Shown here: piece after piece, positions 46,801-57,858 of the stretch
How positions within the stretch are numbered: the first letter of the stretch is position 1
Layout of the letters: each line of letters begins with the position of its first letter
Source: Okapia johnstoni
Lineage: Eukaryota > Chordata > Mammalia > Artiodactyla > Giraffidae
Direction of reading: 5' to 3'
Length of the DNA: 64,000 nt
NCBI GenBank assembly: GCA_024291935.2
Contig: CM044306.1
Span: forward strand, 19,229,001-19,293,000
The notes under the pieces: generated by a model
What the model was told of the DNA's origin: nothing
Database searches by the model: none
What the model saw: only the letters and a program-made list of their open reading frames with translations
Position numbers and translations under genes: made by a program

Positions 46801-47010
46801 GCGTCCGCAAAGCCCCGCCTCCGCGCCGCCACCGCCCACCGCCCCCACGATGACCTCATTGCCATTGGCCAATAGGGTGCGGCCTCGCCCGGAGGCCGCA
46901 TTGCGGAGTCGCGGGGGCGTGGGCGATACCCTGCGTGCTGACGCCATCTTGTTCCCGCAGCCGCGGCTGCAGGCCGGAGAAGGGTGGTTGCGGCGCAGGT
47001 GCTGGCGGCC
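46800..47010 (-). promoter_or_regulatory. ATP6V0A1: CpG-island promoter of ATP6V0A1
   Basis: The region from about 46650 to 47010 is the only long CpG-dense stretch in the window. It holds GC boxes (for example near 46810-46850), a symmetrical ATTGGCCAAT giving CCAAT on both strands (46864-46873), a TGAGGTCAT CRE-like half site (minus strand, near 46850-46858), and a YY1-type AAGATGGCG (minus strand, near 46943-46951). I see no TATA box. This fits a housekeeping-type promoter. I do not see a perfect CLEAR (GTCACGTGAC) site of the sort TFEB uses at other V-ATPase genes. Confidence 0.75.
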
Positions 47011-48095
47011 TTAAGTAATTGAGCTCTTCAGGATCCGTGTTCACTAATAAGTTTCCTTGAAGCCAGGCTGTCTGCTTTTTAAATTTTCATATCCAAGGAA
47101 TTAATTCACAACATTTTCCTCTTCGAGGGAAATAGCATGAAGGGGGGAAATCATTATGAAATAACTTGCGAGCTGGAGGGAAGCTTTCAAGGGCTTCCAG
47201 CCAGTCTCCTCTGTGCGCACACACACCTTTTCCCCTTGATTTACAGAGGAGAAAATTTGAGTCTTAGGGTGGGGAGAGACTTGCTAAAGGTGCTCGATCC
47301 TATGGTCTAGGCTTGAGCAGGGGGCTCTTTCGTTTAAATGTGGAGAAACCTCTCTTTGTAAAGGTAATTGTTTCAGTCTGTCCAGCAACTATCCAAGATC
47401 TGTTTTTCTCCAATTAACAGTGGGAGAAACCTTATTAGGCCATGTGTTGTGAAAGTTAATTTTGAATCTTGTTTGCATACTTGTGCTCCCACTTGACCGC
47501 TTAAAAGTTTTCTCTTCCTCAAAATCTGTGAAAGAATAACCTAAGTTTTTAAAACCGCGTTAAGTGATGCCTACCCATTATTTATTAAAAAAAAAAAAAA
47601 AAGCCATTATCAGTTATTGATGTCGGTTCCCTCTTCTTGGCCGTACTTGTAAGGAAGAGTGGGGATCCCAAATCGTTTGTCATAACCAGAACTGTATCAG
47701 GAAAAACTCGGAAAACCGGTTATTCATACTTAGTGGGTGGTGGACCATGTTAAGATTCAAATTTAATGACGGACATACGTCTACCTGGCAAAAGCATCAA
47801 TCTTGCTTTACCAGCCTGAAGGAAATAAGGGCAAAAACTTTGACGCTTAATTTGCATTTTCCATCTCACAGTGTGAATGAAGATAGGATTTCATTTCGAT
47901 TTTGTTGAGAAGTAGCACCTTGGAGAGCCCCAGAACCATATTTTCCTTCTGAGCTTAGTTCTCCCTAGCTCTCTCACCTTGCCCAGAAAGGCGGATAAGG
48001 ACCCACATTTGAATGCCTGCCAAGTTTTAGAAAACTATTACACAATGACTGTTATTTCCTTCCTTTGAGACTTAAGAAAAAAAATTTTTTTTAAA
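47011..48095. other. Intergenic sequence beside the promoter, nothing recognised
   Basis: I see no exon, RNA gene or repeat other than a poly-A run at about 47586-47602. CpG density falls sharply after 47010. Confidence 0.5.
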
Positions 48096-48725
48096 CCTCA
48101 GGGTCAGCTGTTTGCTAACCACAAATTTTATTCTCTTACCTTTAAGACAGCCTTTCATCTGGTCTCATCTCAATTCTCTTGAATTCTCTTTTCTCATGGC
48201 TTCCTTGAAAGTATATTCTCTCAGAGCTCCTTTTCCGTTTCATCTCCAGCCATCAGTCTTTCTCCAGTGTTCTGTTTATTTTCCTTATGTGCTCTCTTCC
48301 TTAGAAGTCTTGCCTACTGTCAGGCTTAAATGTCTATATTTAGGACTCATACCTATTTTTCCCTCCACCTCCTTCCTCTCAGGCTCTCACTGAATAAAAA
48401 CTGTCTTTTCCTCTGAGATCCTTAATCCTGATAATGGCATCGTTATTTTCCTAGTTACCTGAACTCCAAGCTTAAACCATCCTGGTTTTTTCCTGACCAG
48501 GGATGATGGAACCGTGGCCCCTAGCAGTGAAAGCAGAGTCCCAATCACTGGACCACCAGGGAATTCCCTTAGGCCATCCTTAATTCTCTTCTTTTCCCTC
48601 TCATTTTTAATTTAGTCAGCTATCATGCATTCTCATTGTATAACCTGCATTTATATCTTGTCTCTACCCCTTGATCCTTTTTATTTTCATTGCTGATAAC
48701 TTAGATAACCTTGGCATCTGTCACA
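48096..48725 (+). repeat. L2-like remnant with inserted SINE
   Basis: Pyrimidine-rich old sequence with TTTCATCTGGTCTCATCTC and CTTGATCCTTTTTATTTTCAT. Interrupted at about 48484-48573. Family assignment is tentative. Confidence 0.35.
48484..48573 (-). mobile_element. CHR-type SINE
   Basis: Minus strand GGGAATTCCCTGGTGGTCCAG and CATCATCCCTGGTCAGGAAA. A short CCATCCT direct repeat flanks it. Confidence 0.8.
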
Positions 48726-50369
48726 TAAGTAAAACCGTAGCCTATGGGAGGCGCATGGTATAGTGTAGCAGAAGACCCCAGGCTTTCGTACCATCCAAAT
48801 TAGGCTTGAATCTCAATTCCTCCAGTTATTCCATCTGATGTCAAATGCAAGAGGAGCCAATCTCAGCTCTCGCAGTTACAAAATGTGGGAACTTGAGCAA
48901 GTGTACGCTGAACTTCATGTTCCTCATTGGAACTCTAATGGGGCTTTTCTGTTTCTCTGTTATAAAACACAATACTTTCTACTTGACTTTTCTCCCCTAG
49001 TTATGAGCCTACTCATTCAATAGTAAAGTACCATTTCTTGAATGAATGGGTGAATGGGTAGTTGACTCCGAAAGACCTCCTAACGGAAGCCTGCTATCAG
49101 CAAAAGAACACAGGTATAGATAAAAAGGCATGTGGAACATAAGGAACATCCTGCCTTTTCTCTGTCCCCTTCCTTTTATGGACTTCATTATCTGTGGGGG
49201 TGGAGAGCTCATGACAGATGCCTGCATTCTTGTAATAGAGATATGAGAGAAAGGTTCCAAGCAGACGCTAGAATCAGGAAATGTGTGTGGAGTCAGTGAA
49301 AACTTTGCAGAGTCATCAATTTCAGTACAATAACAGTGCTGATATTTGTATTCCGTGTATAGTTCCCAAAGTTATGCTACATCAGAACATTCCTATGAGG
49401 AAGACACTCTTTTAAGTTCAATGATGAGTACTTTAATAAATAGCTTTCAGTCATCAAAAATTCATCATTCCTTCAGCAAACATCTATTAAGTGCATGCTT
49501 TATACCAAGCATAATGTTAGCAACGCAAAGAGGAAGAAGCTCACAGTCTAACGGGAGAAACAGACAAACAACTAACATATACTATATAGCAATGATTGAA
49601 GTAGTCTTTGTAAGCCCAGAGAAAACTCACTAATCCTGTTTACCAATGGGGGAGGCTTTAAGAAGACACAACATTTGAGATGGGTATTAAAGGATAAATA
49701 GAAGTTTGTTCGGAGAAGGCAGAGACTAATAGAACAGAAATAGTACTACTATCAAACTAAATTCAGATTTTGTTTTCATCACAATAAGTAAATACATCAA
49801 CTTAGCCCAAAACTAAGATATTTTGATCCAGAATAATCATGCATTTATGTTGATTTTATCTAGAGTTAACTTGTATGCTTCTCTAAGAAAAGAAGAAATT
49901 GTACTTGCAACTTTCTGTAACTTGAAAAAGTACAGCATATATCCAACAAGATCCAATATAAACAGTCTATCACCACACAGCCCTAGAAGACATGAGCAAT
50001 TCCATATGAGCCATAGCCAGTAATGTATTTCTGGGTGTCTAAACTGAGTTATTATTTCTTGGCATCTGTGAAAATGTCTATGCAATAGTTACAACACTCA
50101 GTTCTACTAGGAAGACAAAGGACAGACTTGAGTCAGTGATCAAATTTAAAAGAATTGTCACTGTACTGGAGTGAGTAAAATATCTTTTTCTCCTTTTTCT
50201 TTCTTCTTTTTTTAGTTTGAATGAATGCACAGCAATTTTCTGAATTTTCACCAGTGAAAGGTCAGCTCCTGTTTGCTAACCCAACTTAGGTTCCTAGATG
50301 GGGCATTGAGGAGGGTATTAAAGTTAAACCAAATGTTTTGAAATACATATTTGCTGAAGTATTTCTCTC
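48726..50369. other. Intergenic, old unclassified repeats at most
   Basis: The stretch 49455-49690 (TTCAGCAAACATCTATTAAG, ACAGTCTAACGGGAGAAACAG) resembles a common mammal-wide repeat. The rest is not recognised. No coding exon. Confidence 0.35.
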
Positions 50370-50374
50370 TGCCA

Positions 50375-50835
50375 TATGCTTCCTGTATTAATTTCCTAGA
50401 ACTGCCATACAAATGACCACAAACCGGGTGGCCTAACACAACAGAAATTGACTCTCTCATAGCTCTGGAGAACAGCAGTCTGAAATCAGGATATCCACAG
50501 GGCCACAGTAGTTCAAAAGTCTCTAAGAAAGAATCCTTCATTCCCTCTGCCCAGCTCCTGGTGGTTGCCCATAATCCTTGGCGTTCCTTGCCTTGGGAAG
50601 GCAGCATCACCCCAGTTGCTGCCTTCGTCTTCATGTGTTGTTCCACCTTCTGGGTGTCTGGACCATGCATCCACATTTCCCTCTTCTGATAAGATCACTA
50701 GTCATTGGATCAGGGCCCACCTTAATCCGGTATGACTTCCTAATTTGGCCACATCTACAAATACTCTGCTTCCAAGTAAGGACATATTCACCAGCTCCAG
50801 GTGGACATAAGTTTGGGAGGAGCACTGTTCAACCC
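50375..50835 (+). repeat. Ancient interspersed repeat, class unsure
   Basis: ATTAATTTCCTAGAACTGCC, GACCACAAACCGGGTGGCC, ATAGCTCTGGAGAACAGCAG, GACATATTCACCAGCTCCAG match a familiar mammal-wide element. I do not assign its class. Confidence 0.5.
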
Positions 50836-51026
50836 AGTGCACTTGCCTTACCAATTTTGAGGAGGAAATTTTGCTCAGTGTGATAGTACAAGCAGCTGGC
50901 AGCTAAAATTTTGATTTAAAAGTTCATTCTGCTTGTCTGCACTCTTCAAGGTGATAGTATCACAGTGTAATGATTATATATATATAGTCAAATAGTTTTT
51001 TCCCTTTTATATAAAAATGAACTCTA

Positions 51027-51186
51027 GGGACTTTTCTGGTGGTTCAGTGACTAAGACTCCGTGCTTCTAATGCAGGGGGCCCAGGTTCGGTTTCTGGTCA
51101 GGGAACTAGATACCGCATGCAGGAGCTAAGAGTTTGTATGCTGCAACTAAGACCTGTCACAACCTAATAAATAAATAATATTAAAG
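51027..51186 (+). mobile_element. CHR-type SINE with 13-bp target-site duplication
   Basis: GGGACTTTTCTGGTGGTTCAG head, GGTTTCTGGTCAGGGAAC, tail (AATA)n. It is flanked by AAAATGAACTCTA at 51014-51026 and 51187-51199. Confidence 0.9.
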
Positions 51187-51387
51187 AAAATGAACTCTAA
51201 TTCCTAAACTATTCTACCAAACATCTGATTTGAGCGTTGGATGAAAGATTTCTCCTGCCACAATCTTTAAGTAACCTGTCATGACTTTGACCATTGTTCT
51301 TGAAATATTGATTAGCAGTTTGTTTCCACAGAAACATGTACTTACTTTTGTCGGTGCACTCTGAGTTCCTTAAGATAACCTTCTTGT

Positions 51388-51521
51388 GCATTCCTTGGTG
51401 GACCAGTGGTTAGGACTCTGTGCCTTCACTGCCGAGGGTGTGGGTTTGATCCCTGGTCAGAAAACTAAGATCTCGAAAGCTGCACAGTATGATCAAGATA
51501 CAAAAACAAAGAAAAAACACT
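51388..51521 (+). mobile_element. CHR-type SINE
   Basis: GCATTCCTTGGTGGACCAGTG, GGTTTGATCCCTGGTCAGAA, A-rich end. Confidence 0.8.
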
Positions 51522-52695
51522 CTGCTATTATTTGCAAAGTTCGTCAATGTTTCAGATAAAAGTTTTTAAGTAAACATATATTCATAATAGATCTTGAGTC
51601 TCCCTTCAAAGCTCAGGGAATGTCCACTGCCTTTAGCTCTGGTAATGATACATCCACGAGGGGCTATGAAAGAACCTAAGGCATGTGACATTTTATGCAA
51701 CGCTTAAGACTCTTATGACCAACACATGAGGCAAGAAGCCTCTTAATTTGTGTGAGTGAAGAATGCCATGGAAAGAGGCTTCTTAAAGAAATAAAACCGA
51801 GAAAACTGGAGATGGAAAGGAGGGAAAGGATTGAATGACATAGAGCAGAGAAACCTCTCTGTGAAATTAGACCTGATGTGTTTGCCCAGGTAAACAAGAA
51901 ACAAGTTCAAGATTTCTGAAGTGGAAAACCTGGCAGATGTTTCTGTACTGAGTTTCTAGAGACTTGGAGAAAGGAGGTGAGATCTGTAGTAAAGAAACAC
52001 ATGGGGAAAATTCCAGTAGCTTTATTGAATCTGGTTGATTTAATGGCCAAAGGATAGATTCACCCTAAACTGTTGCATGTCCACTGCTTAACTTGGTGCC
52101 TGGCATTCAATAGACACTTTATATGTTTGAAAGAAAGCAAGAAAAACTGGGAATTCAGTTTAACTTGTGACAAACTGGTAAAGGTTATTTGCAATCATGT
52201 ACTTATTTAAGGCTGGAGATTCCTATGCTTTACACTGGAGTTGTTTTTATGTTATAAAAACTTACCAAGCTTTTGTGGTATTTTTAAGGAGGGAGAATGG
52301 TGGGGAAGAGAGCCTACAGGAAACTTGCAGAGAAAATATATAAGGGTGTCGTCTTCAGAGGAGAAATGTTTTTTTAGGGGAAGCAGAAAGTTATCCAAAA
52401 GGGAACCTTCAGATGGATATTGCCTTGAGCTGTATTTTCATTATAAATTTCCTTTTGCTTAGAGAGTCTGAATACAAGTGAACAATTGTTTCTGTTTAAA
52501 AAAAGTATACTTTGGGCCCTTAAATTTTTCTGGCAACATGAATAGCTATTGCCAAGACTGCATCTGAGTAAAATCTGTGAGGGAAGTGAATTTTAGGAGC
52601 TTTCCAGTCAGCTTCTATATTCCTCTCTTCTATTATTTCATTCAGAACAAGGTTTTGTGCTTGATGTGATTCAGGCCTACATATAGAAAATAGGA
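51522..52695. other. Intergenic, nothing recognised
   Basis: I see no repeat family or gene. Short frames only. Confidence 0.4.
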
Positions 52696-52696
52696 C

Positions 52697-52815
52697 AGGA
52701 ATTCCCTGGTGGTCCAGTGATTAAGACTCCATGCTCACACTGCCAAGGGCCTGAGTTCAATCCCTGGTTGGACAACTAAGATCCTGAAGAAAAAAAAATA
52801 AGAAGAAAAAGAAAG
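52697..52815 (+). mobile_element. CHR-type SINE
   Basis: GGAATTCCCTGGTGGTCCAGT, GTTCAATCCCTGGTTGGACA, A8 and a GAAA-rich tail. Confidence 0.85.
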
Positions 52816-53297
52816 AAAGCTGGACAAGGGTCCTAACCTGAAGGAGTACAGAATCTATAATACAATAAGGATTTTTATTAGTAATATATAGGTAGTACCA
52901 TGGATTCACTGATAAAGGCATGACTAACCATGCTTTGAAATCTTTACAGAGGAGATGAAATTTGAGTTGTCTTAAAGAATGAGCAAGCGCTTGTCTGTGA
53001 GCAGACTATGAACCTGTCAGTTCTCTGCCTGCACTAGGAATGATTCCAGCACTTCTCTGCAAATTGTTGCTTTCAAGACTGAGTTGAAGATCAATCTTTT
53101 AATGACAGTGCTACATTTGAAATTGTATGAGATAGATCACTAAAGTTGCACTCAGAATGAGAATAACAATTGCTTTAAATGTGTTTATTAAGCAAGAAAG
53201 AATTAAGGTAAGTTAAATAAGCATAAAATTGACATGTTTTTTCCTTCCAGTTTTATTGAGATAAAATTGACATACAGCACTGTATAAGGTTAAGGTA

Positions 53298-53484
53298 TTG
53301 TTGTTGTTTAGTCACCAAGTCACATCAGGTTCTTTTGCAACCCCACAGACTGTAGCCCACCAGTCTCCTCTGTCCATTCTGTCCATGGGATTCTCCAGGC
53401 AAGAACACTAGAGTGGGTTGCCATTTCCTTCTCCAGGGAATCTTTCCAACCCAGGTGGAGAAAGTGGATTGGCAGGTAGATTCT
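53298..53484 (-). mobile_element. Bov-tA SINE
   Basis: The plus strand reads GTTTAGTCACCAAGTCACATC, CTGTAGCCCACCAGTCTCCTC, TTCTCCAGGCAAGAACACTAG. It is inserted in the L1 with TTAAG(G/A)TA repeats at its edges. Confidence 0.8.
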
Positions 53485-54257
53485 TTAAGATACACAGCAT
53501 AATGATTTGTCTTACATACATCATGAAATGATGGTCACAATAACTTTAGTGAACCTCTCATATAGACACAAACTTAAAGAAATTAAAAAAAATTTTTTCC
53601 TTGTGATGAGAAATCAGGATTTACTTTCAAGAACTTTTATACATAGCACTTGTTTATCTTTTAACTGGAAGTTTTTACTTTTGACTGTCTTCATCCAATG
53701 TCCCCTCTCTCCATGTTCCACTTCTGGTAACTAAATTATTTTTGTGGTTCTACAGGTTTGTTTGTTTTTGAGGAATAGCTATGTTAGTTCCTGTTACACA
53801 ACATAGTAGTTTGAGAGTTTACTGTATTTCAAAATGATCACCATGATAAGTCTAGTTACAATCAGTCACCATAGAAAGATAGCACATCATTGTTAACTGT
53901 ATTCCCCACACTACATTTCACACCCATGACTCATTTATTTTGCAGTCCAGAGTTTGTACCTCTTAATCTCCCTCACCTTTTTCCTTCCTCCCCACACCCT
54001 CCTCCCCTCTAGAAACCACCTATTTGTTCTCTGTATCTCTGACGGTTTCTGTTTTGTTATGTTTGCTCATTTGTTTTCTTTTTGGATTACACGTATCAAT
54101 GAAATCGTACAGCATTTGTCTTTCTCTATCTGAACTTATTTCACTTAGCATAATACCTTCTAGGGCCTTCCGTGTTGTGTCAGATTGGCAAGGTTACATT
54201 ATTTTTTATGGCTGATATATATATATATATATAATATACATATATATAAAATATATC

Positions 54258-54579
54258 ATTGTAGCTCAGCTGGTAAAGAATCCGCCTGCAATGCAGGAGA
54301 CCTTGGTTTGATTCCTGGGTCAGGAAGATCCCCTGGAGAAGGGATGGGCTAACCACTCCAGTATTCTTGGGCTTCCCTGGTGGCTCAGACAGTAAAGAAT
54401 CCACCTGCAATGCAGGAGATCTGAGTTCAATCCCTGGGTTAGGAAGATCCCCTGGAGGAGGGCATGGCAACCCACTCCAGTATTCTTGCCTGGAGAATCC
54501 CCACAGACAGAGGAGCCTGGTGGACTGCGTCCCTGGGGTCGAAGAATCAGACACAACTGAGCAACTAAGCACAGCACAG
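54258..54579 (+). mobile_element. Bov-tA SINE with duplicated head
   Basis: Two tRNA-derived heads in tandem (AGCTCAGCTGGTAAAGAATCC at 54265; GTGGCTCAGACAGTAAAGAAT at 54380), each with CCTGCAATGCAGGAGA, then one Bov-A body ending in GACACAACTGAGCAACTAAGC. It is preceded by (TA)n at 54215-54256. Confidence 0.85.
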
Positions 54580-54763
54580 GACATCACTGATACATACCTC
54601 ACAGCTTCTTTATCCATTTATCTATTGATGGGCACTTAGATTGCTTCCATATCTTGGCTGTTGTAAATAATGCTATAATGAATGTAGGGGTGCATAGATC
54701 TTTGCTAATTAGTGTTTGCATTTTTTCCGGTAAATATCAGGAAGGGGAATTGCTGTATGGTAG

Positions 54764-54802
54764 ACTAAAGCGACTTAGCAGCAGCAGCAGCAGCAGCAGC
54801 AG
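54764..54802 (+). mobile_element. Bov-A2 3' terminal scrap with (CAG)n
   Basis: AAGCGACTTAGCAGCAGCAG extending to 54802 is the last few bases of a Bov-A2 with its trinucleotide tail. The body is missing. Confidence 0.7.
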
Positions 54803-54805
54803 TCC

Positions 54806-55158
54806 TATTTTTTGCTGTTGTTGAGCCATGTGGTGTGTGGGATCTTAGTTCCCTGAAAAGAAAGTGAAGTGAAAGTGTTGGTTGCTCAGCTGTGTCCAAC
54901 TCTTTGAGACTCCATGGACTGTAGCCCACCAGGCTCCTCTGTCCATGGAATTCTCCAGGCAAGAATACTGGAGTTGGTTGCCATTTTCTTCTCCAGGGGA
55001 TCTTCCCAACCCAGGGATTGAACCCAGGTCTCCCAAATTGCAGGTGGATTCTTTACTGTCTGAGCCACCAGGGAAGACTTAGTTCCCTGACCAGGGATCA
55101 AACCTGTGTCCCCTGCAGTGGAGTGTGAAAAGTCTTAACCACTAGACCACCAGGGAAG
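54806..55158 (-). mobile_element. CHR-type SINE, split by a Bov-tA
   Basis: 3' part at 54806-54856 (GAGCCATGTGGTGTGTGGGAT) and head at 55091-55158 (CCACTAGACCACCAGGGAAG on the plus strand). The interruption is a complete Bov-tA. Confidence 0.85.
54857..55077 (-). mobile_element. Bov-tA SINE with 13-bp target-site duplication
   Basis: Plus strand TTGGTTGCTCAGCTGTGTCC, CACCAGGCTCCTCTGTCCAT, ACTGTCTGAGCCACCAGGGA. It is flanked by CTTAGTTCCCTGA at 54844-54856 and 55078-55090, sequence belonging to the host CHR SINE. Confidence 0.95.
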
Positions 55159-55385
55159 TTTCTATTTAGGTTTTTGAGGAATTGCCATACTGTTTTCCAG
55201 AGTGGCTGCACCAATTTACATTTCCACCAACAGTGTGTGAGGGTTCTCTTTTCTCCACATCCTCACCAACACTTGTTATCTGTTCCCTTTTTTGATAACA
55301 CCATTCTCACATTATATTTCATTGTGGTTTTGCTTTGCATTTCCCTAATGATTAACATTAGGCAACATTAGTAACATTGAGCAAA

Positions 55386-56900
55386 TGTGTTCTCTGATCC
55401 TTTCTCTCTCTTCTCCTTCTGGGACCCCTATACTGTGAATGTTAGTCCATTTGCCATGGTCCCAGAGATGTCTTAATCTGCCCTCATTCTTTAAAAATTC
55501 TATTTTTCTGTGTAGTGTACATGATTTCCAGTGCTCTGTCTTCCAGTTCACTGATTCATTTCTCTATATCATCTAATCTGCTGTTTATTCTCTCTCATAT
55601 ATTAAAATTTTCCCTTACTGTATTCTTCAGCTCTATTTGGTTCTTTATATTATCTAACTCTGTTAAAAATGTCTAACTTCTCACTTTGTTCATCCTTTCT
55701 TCTGAATTCTTTGAGCATCTTTGTCATCATTACCTTGAACTCTTTATGGGGTAAATTGCTTACCTCCACTTGACTTGGCTTTTCTTCTGAGGTTTCATCT
55801 TGTTCTTTCATGTGGAATATAGTCCTCTGTTGCTTCATTTTGCCTAATTTGTTGTTTTTCTTTCTGTGTATTTGGTAGGTTGGTTATATTTCCCAAGCTT
55901 GGAGAGGTGGGCCCTTCTGGTCATCAGAGCTCTATCCTCTATGCATGTCCTCTGTGTGGGCTCTGTGAGAGCCCTTCTGTTGTAATGGGCTGACTACTGT
56001 GAGCAGTCTAGTAGGTGTGGCTGGTCCCTGGTCTGCTTGATTGCCAGCGCCTGCCTTGTGCAGAAGATGCCAGATGCTGGTGGGTGGGGCCAGGTCAGGA
56101 GGCAGCTGGCTGCAGGGTCCCCATGGCCCTGGGGCTAGTGCTGGCTCAGTGGTAGGCAGAGCCAGGTGTTGGCTTGCTGGTGAGTGGGGCTGAATCCCAG
56201 AGCAGCTGGCTGAGGGATCTAAGGTGAGTGTCCTGGAGTTGGCCTGCTGATGGGTGGGGCAGGGGCCCAGAGGATACTGGGCTACTGCCAGCCTGCTGGT
56301 GTGTGGATTTGGTCCTTCGGTCTCTTACTGCAGGACCCTTGGGGTCCCAGAGTTGGTGTCAGCCCATTGGTGGGCAGAGCCAGGGCCCAGGGGTCCTGGG
56401 GCTGGCACCTGCTTACTGGTGTGTGAGGCTAATAAGCTAGAGAGAGGATTCTAAGATGGCTCTTGCCTGCACCAGTGTCCACATGGTAGATTGAGCTCCC
56501 AAAATGGCTGCTGGCAGTATCCATGTCCCCAGGGTGAGCTCTAGGTGCCTCCTGCTTCTCTGGGAGGCTCTCCAGGATCGGCAGTGGGTCTGGCCCAGGC
56601 TGCTTTCAAACTCCTGCTACTTCTTTGCGTCTTAGAGCATGTGAAGTTGTGTGTGCACCCTTTAAAAGTGGAGACTATTTCCTACACTCCTCTGGCTCTC
56701 CCAAAAGTAAGCTCATTGACCTTCAAAGCCAAAAGTTCCAGGGGCTCATTTTCCCAGTGCGGAAACTCCAGATTGCAGAGTGCAGTGTGGGGCTTGGACC
56801 CCTCGCTCCTTGGAGAGAATTTCTGCAACTGTAATTATCTTCCCATTTGTGGGTCACCCACCTAGGGCTACGGGTCTTGATTATACTGCATCTCTGCCTC
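55386..56900 (-). repeat. Antisense L1 5' UTR and ORF1 remnant
   Basis: Minus-strand translation near 55650-55838 and 55390-55551 shows L1 ORF1-like fragments (for example KEQDETSEEKPSQVE; IGVPEGEERERIREH) with breaks. From 55860 to 56900 the GC-rich, quasi-repetitive sequence (GGTGGGTGGGGC, GGCAGAGCCAGG) is the L1 5' UTR type. It is adjacent to L1 ORF2 3' sequence at 55160-55385, so most of ORF2 is absent. Non-functional. Confidence 0.65.
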
Positions 56901-57014
56901 TGCTGAAACCGTGCACCTCAGACTGAGACTTAGACCCATGTGACCAGGACTCAAAGCCAGCCAAAACTCTGACTGGGAGTCTAACCTGTGGTCTTTTTTT
57001 TTTTCCCCCGTTCC

Positions 57015-57112
57015 CTGTTCTTTTTTTTTTTTTTAATTGAAGGATAATTGCTTTGGAGAACCTTGTTGGTTTCTGCCAAACATCAACATGAATCAGCCAT
57101 AGGTATACATAA
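57015..57112 (-). repeat. Ruminant L1 3' terminus
   Basis: A T15 tract then AATTGAAGGATAATTGC, TTGGTTTCTGCCAAACATC, ATGAATCAGCCATAGG: the reverse of the tail also seen at 37885-37984. Confidence 0.65.
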
Positions 57113-57129
57113 TTAGACTCATTCACCTG

Positions 57130-57857
57130 GTGTCTGGATTTCTGAAGGCTCAGGTTCTCTGTGTCTCAGTGCAGAAGGAATTCAGTGAGAGGCAAAGTGA
57201 TGGGCAAGAAGTAGATTTATTAATTTAGGACGCTTATGAGAGATGCAAGCGGGCAAGTGCGCTCTGCCTTGAGGATTTAGTGGGCTAAAATTTTTTAATC
57301 AAAGGAAAGTGGAAGAGTGAAAGTGAAGTCGCTCAGTCGTGCTCAACTCTTTGTGACTCCATGGACTGTAGCCTACCAGGCTCCTCCGTCCGTGGAATTC
57401 TCCAGGCGAGAATACTGGAGTGGGTTGCCATTTTCTTCTCCAGAGGATCTTCCCAACCCAGGAATCGAAGCTGGGTCTCCTACATTGCAAGCAGACGCTT
57501 TAACCTCTCAGCCAACAGGGAAGAGAAAGAAACTGGGGAAGAAGGGAAAAGACCACCTTCTTTGAGTAGACATCAGGCTTATATCACTAGCTCCTCCTTT
57601 CGTGTCGAGCAGGAGAGTTTCTGACCCTATGAAGTCCAACTAGGATTACCAAAGCACTTATTCAAATCATCAGAAAGGCGGTAACATTTTTCTTTCACCA
57701 AATGGCCTGGAGCATATCTTGTGCTTTTATTTATGGCTTTCTAGTTAAGCAAGCCTGCTTCGTTCCATGACATTCCAATAGCTTTCCTGAGCGATCATTA
57801 ACTTACAGTGGTCTCTCAAAGTTCCCTAGGTTTCCCTCTCTATTTATAATTCCTTAT
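57130..57857 (+). repeat. LTR-retroelement-like segment, split by a SINE
   Basis: TGCAGAAGGAATTCAGTGAG, GCAAAGTGATGGGCAAGAAG and AGATTTATTAATTTAGGACG resemble ruminant endogenous retrovirus LTR or flank sequence. No gag, pol or env coding sequence is seen. The assignment is weak. A Bov-tA sits at 57311-57524. Confidence 0.3.
57311..57524 (-). mobile_element. Bov-tA SINE
   Basis: Plus strand AGTGAAGTCGCTCAGTCGTG, CTACCAGGCTCCTCCGTCC, AGGCGAGAATACTGGAGTGG, ending CTCAGCCAACAGGGAAG. Confidence 0.9.
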
Positions 57858-57858
57858 T

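Larger units (their letters stand above)
53245..55385 (-). repeat. Antisense L1 3' region riddled with SINE insertions
   Basis: L1 segments in order: 53245-53297 (TTTTATTGAGATAAAATTGAC), 53485-54225 (ACAGCATAATGATTTGTC; TTCATCCAATGTCCCCTCTC), 54600-54763 (TTATCTATTGATGGGCACTT) and 55159-55385 (TTGCCATACTGTTTTCCAGAG). They read as one antisense L1 3' end, broken by the Bov-tA, Bov-A2-tail and CHR insertions listed below. Confidence 0.8.

Noticed and set aside
46505..47014. 169-residue plus-strand frame across the CpG island
   Set aside because: Pro/Arg/Ala-rich composition is what any frame gives in GC-rich sequence. There is no homology, start context or splice support, and it overlaps the ATP6V0A1 promoter and first exon.
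50578..50883. 101-residue plus-strand frame
   Set aside because: Lies wholly in an ancient interspersed repeat; chance frame.
54774..54802. CAG triplet run as a disease-type coding repeat or CRISPR-like array
   Set aside because: It is the tail of a Bov-A2 SINE in intergenic DNA; no coding frame or spacers.
55345..55838. Small nucleic-acid-binding protein genes on the minus strand
   Set aside because: They are fragments of an L1 ORF1 with breaks.
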